Below, one piece after another: positions 1-6,352 of a DNA stretch of 6,454 nt. The DNA comes from Pseudomonadota bacterium (lineage in GTDB: Bacteria > Pseudomonadota > Gammaproteobacteria > Burkholderiales > Burkholderiaceae_C), in NCBI GenBank assembly GCA_023410975.1, contig JAEYPG010000634.1, positions 1-6,454 on the forward strand, read 5' to 3'. The notes below the pieces were generated by a model. It saw only the letters and a list, made by a program, of their open reading frames with translations, searched no databases and was not told the DNA's origin. How positions within the stretch are numbered: position 1 is the first letter of the stretch; each line of letters opens with the position of its first letter. Position numbers and translations under genes: made by a program.

Positions 1-1
1 G

Positions 2-2911
2 TTCCTGCAGCGCCAGCGCCGAACGCTGGAGAGCTCGCGGCGCCTGGCCGCAGCGCAGCACGAGCGGCTGCAGGCGCTGGCGCTGCTGGAAGCCGTCTCC
101 GACAACTCCACCGACGCCATCTTTGCCAAGGACCTGCAGGGCCGCTACCTGATGTGCAACCGCGAGGTGGCGCGTGCGCTGGGGCGCGGGGCCAACCAGG
201 TGCTTGGCCGCGACGACGGTGAGCTGATGGGGGCCGAGGACGCGGCGCGAGTGCGCGCCAACGACGCGCGCGTGCTGGCGGAGAGCGCCGTGCGCACCTG
301 CCTGGAACACGTCGTCACCCCGCATGGCGCGCGCACCTACCAGTCCACCAAGGGACCGCTGCGCGACGGGGAAGGGCGCGTCGTCGGCCTCTTCGGCATC
401 GCGCGCGACATCACCGAGCTGCACGCGGCGCAGGACCGGCTGCGGCGGTTGTCGCTGGCGGTGGAGCAGAGCCCCAATGGCGTCGTCATCACCGACGGCG
501 CGGGACTGGTGCGCTACGCCAATGCGGCCTGGGCGGCGCTGGCTGGCGCGCCGGCCGAGGCTTTTCTGGGCCGCGGCCTGCGCGAGTCCGGCTTGCGCCT
601 GGCCGGCGAGGCACTGTGGGTGGCGCTGGAAACCGGCGAAGCCTGGACGGGCGAACTGCGGCTGGAGGGTCGCGACGGCGAGCTGCGCGACCTGGTCGTG
701 CGCCTGGTGCCGATCCAGCATCCCGAGGGGCGCGAGCGGGAGCTGCTGTTCGTGTTCGAGGACGTGACGGCGCTGCGCCGCCAGGCCGCCGAGCTGGCGC
801 AGCACCGCGACCAGCTGGAGCAGCGCGTGGTCGAGCGCACCCGGCAGCTGGAGGACGCCAACCTCGCGCTGCGCGTGCAGGCCGAGGAGGTGTCCACGCT
901 CTACAACCGCGCGCCCTGCGGCTACCACTCGACGGATGCGCAGGGCGTCTTCGTCGCCATCAACGACACCGAGCTGGCCATGCTCGGCTACCGGCGCGAG
1001 GAGCTGGTCAACCGGCTGCGCCTGGTGGACCTGCTCACCCCGGCGCAGCGGCCGCTGTTCGCCCAGTACCGGGCGCAGCTGGAGCGGCTGGGCACGCTGC
1101 GCGGGCTGGAGTACGACCTGGTGCGCAAGGACGGGAGCGTGCTGCCGGTGGTGGTGGACGTGGCCTGCGAGCTCGATGCCCAGGGCCGGCTGCTGCGCAC
1201 CCGCGCCACCATGTTCGACAACCGCGAGCGCAAGGCGCGCGAGGTGGAGATCCAGGCGCTGACGGCGCGGCTGGCGCAGCGCGCCGACGAGGCCGAGGCG
1301 GCCGACCGGGCCAAGAGCGCATTCCTGGCCAGCATGGGCCAGGAGATCCGCGCCCCGCTCAACGCCGTCGCCGAGCAGATCCAGCTGCTGCGCCGCGACG
1401 AGCTGACGCCCGCGCAGGCCGACGCGCTGGCCCGGATGGAGGGCGCCGCGCGGCACCTCCTGGGCGTGATCGACGGCGTGCTGGACCTCTCCAGGATCGA
1501 GGCCGGCAAGCTGGAGCTGGAGCGCGTGGACTTCCGCCTCGACGACCTGCTGGCGCGCAGCTGCGCGCTGGTGGCCGAGCGCGCGCGGGAGAAGAACTTG
1601 GAGTTGGTGGTGGACAGCACCGGGCTGCCCGATGCGCTGCACGGCGACCCCGCGCGGCTGTCGCAGGCGCTGGTGAACCTGCTGGGCAACGCCGTGAAGT
1701 TCACGCACCAGGGCATGGTGCTGCTGCGCGCGGAGCAGCTGCGCCGCGAGGACGATGAGCTGCTGGTGCGCTTCGAGGTGCGCGACACCGGCATCGGCAT
1801 CGCTCCCGAGCAGCAGGCGCGGTTGTTCCAGGCTTTCGGGCAGGCCGAGCGCGCCGGCGCAGGGCTGGGGCTGGCCATCACGCGGCGCCTGGTGCGGCTC
1901 ATGGGCGGCGAGGTGGGGCTGGACAGCGTGCCGGGGCAGGGCAGCCGCTTCTGGTTCGCGCTGCCGCTGCGCGTGGCGCGGGGCGTGCCCACGCCGCTGC
2001 CGCCGGGGCTGCAGGGCCGGCGCGCGCTGCTGGTGGACGACCTGCCCGAGGCGCGCGAGGCCATGGAGCAGATGCTGCGCGTCATGGGGCTGCGCGTGGA
2101 CCAGGTGGACTCGGGCTCGCAGGCGCTGCAGGCCATGCAGGCCGCGCAGCAGCGACGCCAGCCCTACGAGCTGCTGCTCATCGACTGGCAGATGCCGGGG
2201 ATGGACGGGCTGCAGACCCTGCAGCAGATGCACCGCCTGGGCGGCGAGCTGCCGCCGAGCCTGCTGGTGACGGCGCACGACCCGGAGATGGTGGAGCCCG
2301 CGGCGCGGCGCGCGGGCTTCTCGGCGGTGCTGATGAAGCCGGTGACAGCCTCCACGCTGCTGGACCGGCTGGTGCAGCTGCCGTTGACGGTGGCGCCGCC
2401 GCCATCGCTGCCGCCGGTACCCTTGCCGCGCCCGGTGCCCGCTCCGGCGCTGGCCGCTCCGGCCGACGTGCCGCCCGTGCCGGTGGCAGGCGCGGCGGCG
2501 GCGCTGCGCGCGCGCTTTGGTGGACAGCCGGTGCTGCTGGTGGAGGACAACCCCGTCAACCGCGAGCTGGCCGTGGAGCTGCTGCGCTACGCGGGTTTCG
2601 AGGTGGACTGCGCCGAGGACGGCGCGCAGGCGCTGCAGAAAGTGCGCGATCGACCGCATTACGCGCTGGTGCTGATGGACATGCAGATGCCCGTGATGGA
2701 CGGGGTGGAGGCTGCGCGAGCCATCCGCGAGCTGCCCGAAGGGGAACGGCTGCCGATCCTGGCGATGACGGCCAATGCCTTCGCCGAGGACCGCGCCGCG
2801 TGCATGGCCGCGGGCATGAACGATTACATCTCCAAGCCCGTCAACCCATCGCTGCTGTATGCCACGCTGGAACGCTGGCTCGATCCAGCGAACTCCGGGC
2901 GTTCCTCATGA
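2..2911 (+). CDS. Multi-PAS hybrid sensor histidine kinase with two receiver domains; 5'-partial, phospho-acceptor His replaced by Gln
   Basis: The frame is open to the left edge, so the true start and any sensor or membrane part lie outside; 969 residues are visible. Domains in order (base positions): helical linker 2-97; PAS1 about 98-418, ending in the typical RDITE; PAS2 about 443-775; coiled coil 778-885; PAS3 about 893-1222; coiled coil about 1223-1318; HisKA-like helices 1307-1515; HATPase about 1625-1970; receiver 1 about 2018-2390; Pro/Ala-rich linker about 2388-2510; receiver 2 about 2528-2880. The HATPase shows the N-box (LLGNAVKFT, Asn codon 1688), the G1 box DTGIGI (Asp codon 1784) and the G2 box GLGLAI. 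Receiver 1 has VDD, phospho-Asp in IDWQMPGMDG (2183-2185), VTAHD and MKP; receiver 2 has VED, Asp in LMDMQMPVMDG (2678-2680), MTAN and SKP. The H-box reads MGQEIRAPLNA instead of the usual MSHEIRTPLNA, so the phosphorylated His is missing, and the ATP lid is short. No C-terminal Hpt domain is present. Family assignment is secure; loss of autophosphorylation is inferred. Signal and partner are unknown. Confidence 0.95.
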   Translation, partial: FLQRQRRTLESSRRLAAAQHERLQALALLEAVSDNSTDAIFAKDLQGRYLMCNREVARALGRGANQVLGRDDGELMGAEDAARVRANDARVLAESAVRTCLEHVVTPHGARTYQSTKGPLRDGEGRVVGLFGIARDITELHAAQDRLRRLSLAVEQSPNGVVITDGAGLVRYANAAWAALAGAPAEAFLGRGLRESGLRLAGEALWVALETGEAWTGELRLEGRDGELRDLVVRLVPIQHPEGRERELLFVFEDVTALRRQAAELAQHRDQLEQRVVERTRQLEDANLALRVQAEEVSTLYNRAPCGYHSTDAQGVFVAINDTELAMLGYRREELVNRLRLVDLLTPAQRPLFAQYRAQLERLGTLRGLEYDLVRKDGSVLPVVVDVACELDAQGRLLRTRATMFDNRERKAREVEIQALTARLAQRADEAEAADRAKSAFLASMGQEIRAPLNAVAEQIQLLRRDELTPAQADALARMEGAARHLLGVIDGVLDLSRIEAGKLELERVDFRLDDLLARSCALVAERAREKNLELVVDSTGLPDALHGDPARLSQALVNLLGNAVKFTHQGMVLLRAEQLRREDDELLVRFEVRDTGIGIAPEQQARLFQAFGQAERAGAGLGLAITRRLVRLMGGEVGLDSVPGQGSRFWFALPLRVARGVPTPLPPGLQGRRALLVDDLPEAREAMEQMLRVMGLRVDQVDSGSQALQAMQAAQQRRQPYELLLIDWQMPGMDGLQTLQQMHRLGGELPPSLLVTAHDPEMVEPAARRAGFSAVLMKPVTASTLLDRLVQLPLTVAPPPSLPPVPLPRPVPAPALAAPADVPPVPVAGAAAALRARFGGQPVLLVEDNPVNRELAVELLRYAGFEVDCAEDGAQALQKVRDRPHYALVLMDMQMPVMDGVEAARAIRELPEGERLPILAMTANAFAEDRAACMAAGMNDYISKPVNPSLLYATLERWLDPANSGRSS

Positions 2912-2921
2912 CACATCACCG

Positions 2922-2949
2922 CTTTCCGCGAGGATGCGGGGCCTAGAAT
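2922..2949 (+). promoter_or_regulatory. Candidate promoter of the sigma-factor gene, giving a leaderless transcript
   Basis: TAGAAT at 2944-2949 is a good -10 hexamer (consensus TATAAT). Counting 7 bases on puts transcription start at about 2956, which is the A of the ATG. The -35 side is weak: the T-rich bases near 2922-2928 resemble TTGACA only poorly. No Shine-Dalgarno sequence lies at a useful distance from the ATG; GAGG at 2930-2933 is over 20 bases away. That fits a leaderless mRNA. Read-through from the kinase gene 44 bases upstream is also possible. Confidence 0.4.
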
Positions 2950-2955
2950 TGCCTC

Positions 2956-3900
2956 ATGGTTCTCCCTATGCATGGCGTGCCGTCGGCGCTGATCGCCCGC
3001 AACGAGTCCTGGGTGCGCAAGCAAGCCCAGGCCCTGGTACGTCATCTGCCGGCCAATGTCGAGAAAGCCGACTTGATCCAGGTCGGCCTCATCGCCGTGG
3101 CGCAGGCGGCCCTGAGCTTCGAGTGGGAGGGCGACCGCGACACCGAAGATGCCAAGGAAGCCTTCGTGCGCTATGCGCGCATGCGGGTCAAGGGCGCGAT
3201 GCTCGACGAGCTGCGCCAGATGGACCACCTGGGCCGCGGCCAGCGGCGCAAGGTCAAGATCATCCAGATCGCGCGCGAGCGCTGGCGCGCCACCAACGGC
3301 GGCGAACCCACGCTGGCGCAGTTGAGCAAGGTGTGCGGGCTGAGCGTGGAGGAGATCTCCGCGCTGGAGATGCTGGACCAGGCCGGGCGCATGCGCAGCA
3401 GCAGCGGGCCGGACTCGGAGTACGAGGAGCACCACTACGAGTTCCACCCCGCCACCGAGAAGGAAGAGGTGGAGGCGCGGGTGGATACCAGCATCGTGAT
3501 GCGCCACCTGGAGAAGTTTTTCGCGCAATTGCCCGAGCGCGACCGCCAGGTCATCGACTCCTACCTGGGCGTGGGCATGTCGCCGGTGGAACTGGCGGCC
3601 TCGCTCAAGGTCACGCCCTCGCGCGTGTCGCAGCTCTACAAGTCGGTGTTGCAGCGCATCTCGACGCACTTTGGCCACCAGCCCGGGCAAAGCCGCGCGG
3701 CCGACCGCGTGCCCGCGGTGGCGGCCAAGCAGTTCGAAGAGCTGGTGGTGCAGCGCGAGAAGGAGCTGGAGGTCCTGCCCACCGACGGGCCGTGGGGCGA
3801 GCTCATCGAGAACGTGCTCACCAAGCCCAAGGAGCAGTTCGGCGCTCCGCCGGACGACGACGGGCGCATCTCCGTCAGCAGCTCCACGCGCTGGGGCTGA
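2956..3900 (+). CDS. Sigma-70 family RNA polymerase sigma factor, FliA/WhiG-like, with a long C-terminal tail
   Basis: This is a 314-residue alternative sigma factor that should direct core RNA polymerase to a specific promoter set. Region 2 spans about residues 11-90, with LPANVEKADLIQVGLIAVAQ and VRYARMRVKGAMLDELR closely matching FliA. Region 3 is about 97-148 (PTLAQLSKVCGLSVEEI). An acidic, His-containing linker covers about 153-175. Region 4 is about 178-237, with LPERDRQVIDSYL and a helix-turn-helix ending in TPSRVSQLYKSVLQRI. A further 77 residues (238-314) follow, absent from the roughly 239-residue E. coli FliA as I recall it. Region 2.4 reads RQMDHLGRGQRRK where FliA has the DWVPRSVRR type, so promoter specificity probably differs from flagellar sigma-28. 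The start at 2956 is bounded by an in-frame TAG at 2944-2946; Met5 (2968) is the alternative. No flagellar gene and no clear anti-sigma gene is visible. I leave the symbol blank because identity with fliA is not supported. Confidence 0.9.
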   Translation: MVLPMHGVPSALIARNESWVRKQAQALVRHLPANVEKADLIQVGLIAVAQAALSFEWEGDRDTEDAKEAFVRYARMRVKGAMLDELRQMDHLGRGQRRKVKIIQIARERWRATNGGEPTLAQLSKVCGLSVEEISALEMLDQAGRMRSSSGPDSEYEEHHYEFHPATEKEEVEARVDTSIVMRHLEKFFAQLPERDRQVIDSYLGVGMSPVELAASLKVTPSRVSQLYKSVLQRISTHFGHQPGQSRAADRVPAVAAKQFEELVVQREKELEVLPTDGPWGELIENVLTKPKEQFGAPPDDDGRISVSSSTRWG

Positions 3901-3919
3901 AAGCCAGGAACCCAAAGCA

Positions 3920-3941
3920 AAGGGGCCCTTTCGGGCCCCTT
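3920..3941. terminator. Bidirectional intrinsic terminator between convergent genes
   Basis: A perfect 9-bp inverted repeat: AAGGGGCCC (3920-3928), loop TTTC (3929-3932), GGGCCCCTT (3933-3941). It starts 20 bases after the sigma-factor stop and lies about 45 bases past the thiolase stop on the other strand. On the + strand it is followed by a moderately T-rich TGTCTTT; on the - strand by TTTGCTTT. Both tails are interrupted, so efficiency is uncertain, but position and stem strength fit termination from both sides. Confidence 0.85.
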
Positions 3942-3986
3942 GTCTTTCGGGGGGCGTCCCGCCGAAGGGATACGCCCTTCAAGGCA

Positions 3987-5171
3987 TCAGCAGCGCTCGA
4001 AGATGGCCGCGATGCCCTGGCCGCCGCCGATGCACATCGTCACCAGCGCGTAGCGGCCCTGGATGCGCTGCAGCTCGTGCAGCGCCTTGGTGGTGATGAT
4101 GGCGCCCGTGCCGCCCACCGGGTGGCCCAGCGAGATGCCGGAGCCGTTCGGGTTCACCTTGGCCGGGTCGAGGTCGAGCTCCTTGCTCACGGCGCAGGCC
4201 TGGGCGGCAAAGGCCTCGTTGGCCTCGATCACGTCCATGTCCGACACCTTGAGCCCCGCGCGCTGCAGCGCGATGCGCGAGGCCGGCACCGGGCCGATGC
4301 CCATGATCTCCGGCTCCACGCCGGCGTGGGCGTAGGCCACCAGGCGCGCGATCGGCTTGAGGCCGCCGGCCTGCACCGCCCGTCCGCTGGCCAGCACCAC
4401 GGCGCCGGCGCCGTCGTTGATGCCCGAGGCGTTGCCGGCGGTGACGCGGCCGTTCTCCTTGCGGAAGGCGGGCTTCATCTTGGCCAGCGCCTCCAGCGTG
4501 GTGTCGGCCTTGACGTGCTCGTCCACCTCGAAGCTCACCGTGCCCTTGCGGCTGACGATCTGCACCGGCGCGATCTGGCCCTTGAAGCGGCCCTCGGCGA
4601 TCGCCGCGGCGGCGCGCTGGTGGCTCTGCACCGCCAGCGCGTCCATCTCCTCGCGCGTGATGCCGAAGCGGTCGGCCACGTTCTCGGCCGTCACGCCCAT
4701 GTGGATGCGGCCGAAGGGGTCGTGCAGGATGCCCAGCATGTAGTCCTGCAGCTGCGCGTCGCCCATGCGCTGGCCCCAGCGGGCCGACTGCATCAGGTAC
4801 GGGCCGCGGCTCATGGACTCGGCGCCGGCGCCGATGGCGAAGTCGCAATCACCCAGCAGGATCGACTGCGAGGCGTTGACGATGGCCTGCAGGCCCGAGC
4901 CGCACAGGCGGTTGACGTTGAAGGCCGGCGTCTCGTTGGGGCAGCCCGCGCCGATGGCCGCGACGCGGCTCAAGTAGGCGTCGCGCGCCTCGGTCGGGAT
5001 GACGTTGCCCATGGCCAGGTGGCCGATGCGCGCGGCCTCCACGCCGCTCCTGTCCAGCGCGGCCTTGACGGCGGTGGTGGCCAGGTCTGCCAGCGGCACT
5101 TCCTTGAGCGAGCCGCCGAAGGTGCCGATGGCCGTGCGCATGGCCGAAAGAACGAACACTTCTTGAGTCAT
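3987..5171 (-). CDS. bktB: Acetyl-CoA C-acyltransferase (beta-ketothiolase, BktB-like)
   Basis: This 394-residue thiolase condenses two acyl-CoA units to beta-ketoacyl-CoA, or cleaves beta-ketoacyl-CoA in reverse. In relatives of this type it feeds polyhydroxyalkanoate synthesis or acyl-CoA breakdown in the cytoplasm. All catalytic motifs are present: nucleophile Cys90 in NRLCGSGLQ, Asn318 in EANEAFAAQ, His350 in GHPVGGTGA and acid/base Cys380 in CIGGGQGIA. Length is normal for the family. The N-terminus (VRTAIGTFGGSLK type), RIHMGVTAENVA, VNPNGSGISLGHP and the C-terminal GIAAIFER ending resemble Cupriavidus BktB from memory and differ from PhaA (which has NKVCGSGLK and GGAIAIGHP). The symbol therefore marks the subfamily; substrate range is not shown. 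The start at 5171 gives the family's MTQEV N-terminus with a GGAGA ribosome site; an upstream in-frame ATG at 5222 would add 17 residues unlike the family. No phaB, phaC or fad gene is visible nearby. Confidence 0.95.
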   Translation of the reverse strand: MTQEVFVLSAMRTAIGTFGGSLKEVPLADLATTAVKAALDRSGVEAARIGHLAMGNVIPTEARDAYLSRVAAIGAGCPNETPAFNVNRLCGSGLQAIVNASQSILLGDCDFAIGAGAESMSRGPYLMQSARWGQRMGDAQLQDYMLGILHDPFGRIHMGVTAENVADRFGITREEMDALAVQSHQRAAAAIAEGRFKGQIAPVQIVSRKGTVSFEVDEHVKADTTLEALAKMKPAFRKENGRVTAGNASGINDGAGAVVLASGRAVQAGGLKPIARLVAYAHAGVEPEIMGIGPVPASRIALQRAGLKVSDMDVIEANEAFAAQACAVSKELDLDPAKVNPNGSGISLGHPVGGTGAIITTKALHELQRIQGRYALVTMCIGGGQGIAAIFERC

Positions 5172-5280
5172 GTGGGGTGTCTCCGTTGTGTGGACTTGTT
5201 CACGGTAGGGGCCGCAACCCACGCAAACCTGACAAAGAGCGGGGTTTCAGGGCTTGCCCCAAGTCGTCGGATGACATACG
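5172..5280 (-). promoter_or_regulatory. Intergenic leader upstream of the thiolase; probable promoter or operator region
   Basis: The 109 bases between the hydrolase stop and the thiolase start exceed what a tight operon needs and are less GC-rich than the genes around them. I see no clear -35/-10 pair: TTGTCA occurs on the - strand (5229-5234) but lacks a well-spaced -10. The distal end holds a short dyad (5272-5283), and GTCGGATGAC (5266-5275) is a second GTC/GAC dyad with a 4-base centre. Such arms resemble GntR- or TetR-type operators, but no regulator can be named. Confidence 0.3.
5180..5184 (-). promoter_or_regulatory. Ribosome binding site of the thiolase gene
   Basis: On the - strand this reads GGAGA, 8 bases before the ATG at 5171. 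It supports that start over the in-frame ATG at 5222. Confidence 0.7.
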
Positions 5281-5283
5281 TCA
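5272..5283. repeat. Short inverted repeat overlapping the hydrolase stop codon
   Basis: TGACATACGTCA has TGAC/GTCA arms around a 4-base centre (ATAC). Its last three bases are the complement of the TGA stop of the hydrolase gene. It lies about 100 bases upstream of the thiolase start and could be part of an operator. A dyad this short can also arise by chance. Confidence 0.3.
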
Positions 5284-6291
5284 GCGCGGCGGTGGCAAGG
5301 GCTGGCCGAGCATGCGAGGCAGGAGCCAGGCCAGGCCCCGGCCGGCGTCGATGTTGCCGCCCACCTGCCAAGGCCGCGGCAGCGGGCGCACGCGCCCGTC
5401 GGCGTCCTGGCGCGCCACCACGAAACCGAACACGTAGTACGGCTCCTGGCCCATGCGCAGGTCCGTGATCAGCAGCTCCTCGCCCGTGCGCGAGAGCTTG
5501 TAGAAGCCGTGGCTGAAGTCGCGGATGCGCTGCGCCGCCTCCACCGGGCGCAGCAGCGGCGCCAGCGCCGCGCCGCGGTCGAAGCTTTCGAAATGGATGC
5601 GCTCGCTGCGGTCGAGCAGTGATCTGAAGCCCTCGTGGTAGTGGCCGTCCTGCACCAGCACCACGCGCCACAGCAGCGTGCTCAGCGGTGCCGGCGTGAC
5701 CAGCACGCGCTGCGGCGCCAGGCCCTGCGCCCGCGCCGAGGCCAGCGCCAGGCTCTGCACCTGCTGCTGCGCCACGGCGCTCCAGGCCACGTAGGCGGCG
5801 GCCAGCGCCAGCCCGGTGGCGTTCCAGCGCTGCCCGCGCGCGTTGCGCAGCCACAGCGCCGCCACCAGTCCCGCCAGCAGCGGCAGCGTGACGCCGGGGT
5901 CGATGATGAAAAGCGAGCCCACGGTGTAGGGGTGGTCGCTGAAGGGCTGCAGCAGCTGCGTGCCGTAGACGGTCATCAGGTCCAGCAGCGGGTGCGTCAC
6001 CAGTGCCAGCCCCGTGGCGAGCCACCAGCGTTTGAAGCCGGCGCCGCCGATGAGCCGCGAGGCCGCCAGCGCCAGCAGTGGCGCCAGCAGCGTGAGCCAG
6101 AACAGCGAATGGCTGTGGCCGCGGTGCAGGACCATGTTGCTCACGGCGTCGCCGTGGTCGATGAACACGTCCAGGTCCGGCAGGGTGTTGCAGGCAGCGC
6201 CCCACAGGGCGGCCTTCCAGGGGGCGACTCGGCGCCCCGTCACGGCCACGCCGATGGCGGCGCCGAGCACGACATGGGTAAGAGAGTCCAT
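5281..6291 (-). CDS. Membrane-bound metal-dependent hydrolase, YdjM family
   Basis: A 336-residue inner-membrane protein of the YdjM / DUF457 type, annotated as putative metal-dependent hydrolases; the substrate is unknown for the family. Diagnostic motifs lie in the N-terminal half: MDSLTH at the very start (His6), PDLD (Asp39, Asp41), HRGHSHS (His56, His59, His61) and THPLLD (His100, Asp104). These His and Asp residues are likely metal ligands. Hydrophobic segments occur at about residues 63-80, 90-108, 126-148 and 158-176, followed by a mainly soluble region (about 180-336) with no motif I recognise. The start at 6291 was chosen because the family begins with MDSLTH; an in-frame ATG at 6366 would add 25 Arg-rich residues and overlap the end of the preceding gene. 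The ribosome site is poor (GGGGC directly before the ATG). The gene starts 61 bases after the partial gene at the right edge and may be co-transcribed with it. Confidence 0.88.
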   Translation of the reverse strand: MDSLTHVVLGAAIGVAVTGRRVAPWKAALWGAACNTLPDLDVFIDHGDAVSNMVLHRGHSHSLFWLTLLAPLLALAASRLIGGAGFKRWWLATGLALVTHPLLDLMTVYGTQLLQPFSDHPYTVGSLFIIDPGVTLPLLAGLVAALWLRNARGQRWNATGLALAAAYVAWSAVAQQQVQSLALASARAQGLAPQRVLVTPAPLSTLLWRVVLVQDGHYHEGFRSLLDRSERIHFESFDRGAALAPLLRPVEAAQRIRDFSHGFYKLSRTGEELLITDLRMGQEPYYVFGFVVARQDADGRVRPLPRPWQVGGNIDAGRGLAWLLPRMLGQPLPPPR

Positions 6292-6352
6292 GCCCCGATG
6301 CTGCCAGGGCGCGCGCAGGCTCCGGCGCGGGCGGTGTTTGGCGCCGTGCGCG

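Noticed and set aside
988..2136. 382-codon open frame on the - strand inside the kinase
   Set aside because: Ser/Arg-rich, no motif, and antisense to well-conserved kinase domains.
152..2911. Starting the kinase at the ATG at 152
   Set aside because: This ATG lies inside the first PAS domain, and the frame remains open with good PAS and helical sequence back to the window edge.
2956..3900. Calling the sigma factor fliA
   Set aside because: Region 2.4 differs, a long tail is present and there is no flagellar context, so only the broad family is supported.
2824..3915. 363-codon open frame on the - strand opposite the sigma gene
   Set aside because: Low-complexity His/Leu/Ala-rich antisense translation of a clearly recognisable sigma factor.
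5172..5222. N-terminal extension of the thiolase to the ATG at 5222
   Set aside because: The extra 17 residues do not resemble the family, and the start at 5171 has a good ribosome site and the standard N-terminus.
5241..5260. GGGG/CCCC hairpin as a terminator after the hydrolase
   Set aside because: Only 4 base pairs with a 12-base loop and no T-run on either strand.
2859..5468. 869-codon open frame on the + strand
   Set aside because: It runs out of frame through the sigma gene and then antisense through the thiolase. Composition is Arg/Ala/Gly/His-rich with no domain; it is a high-GC shadow.
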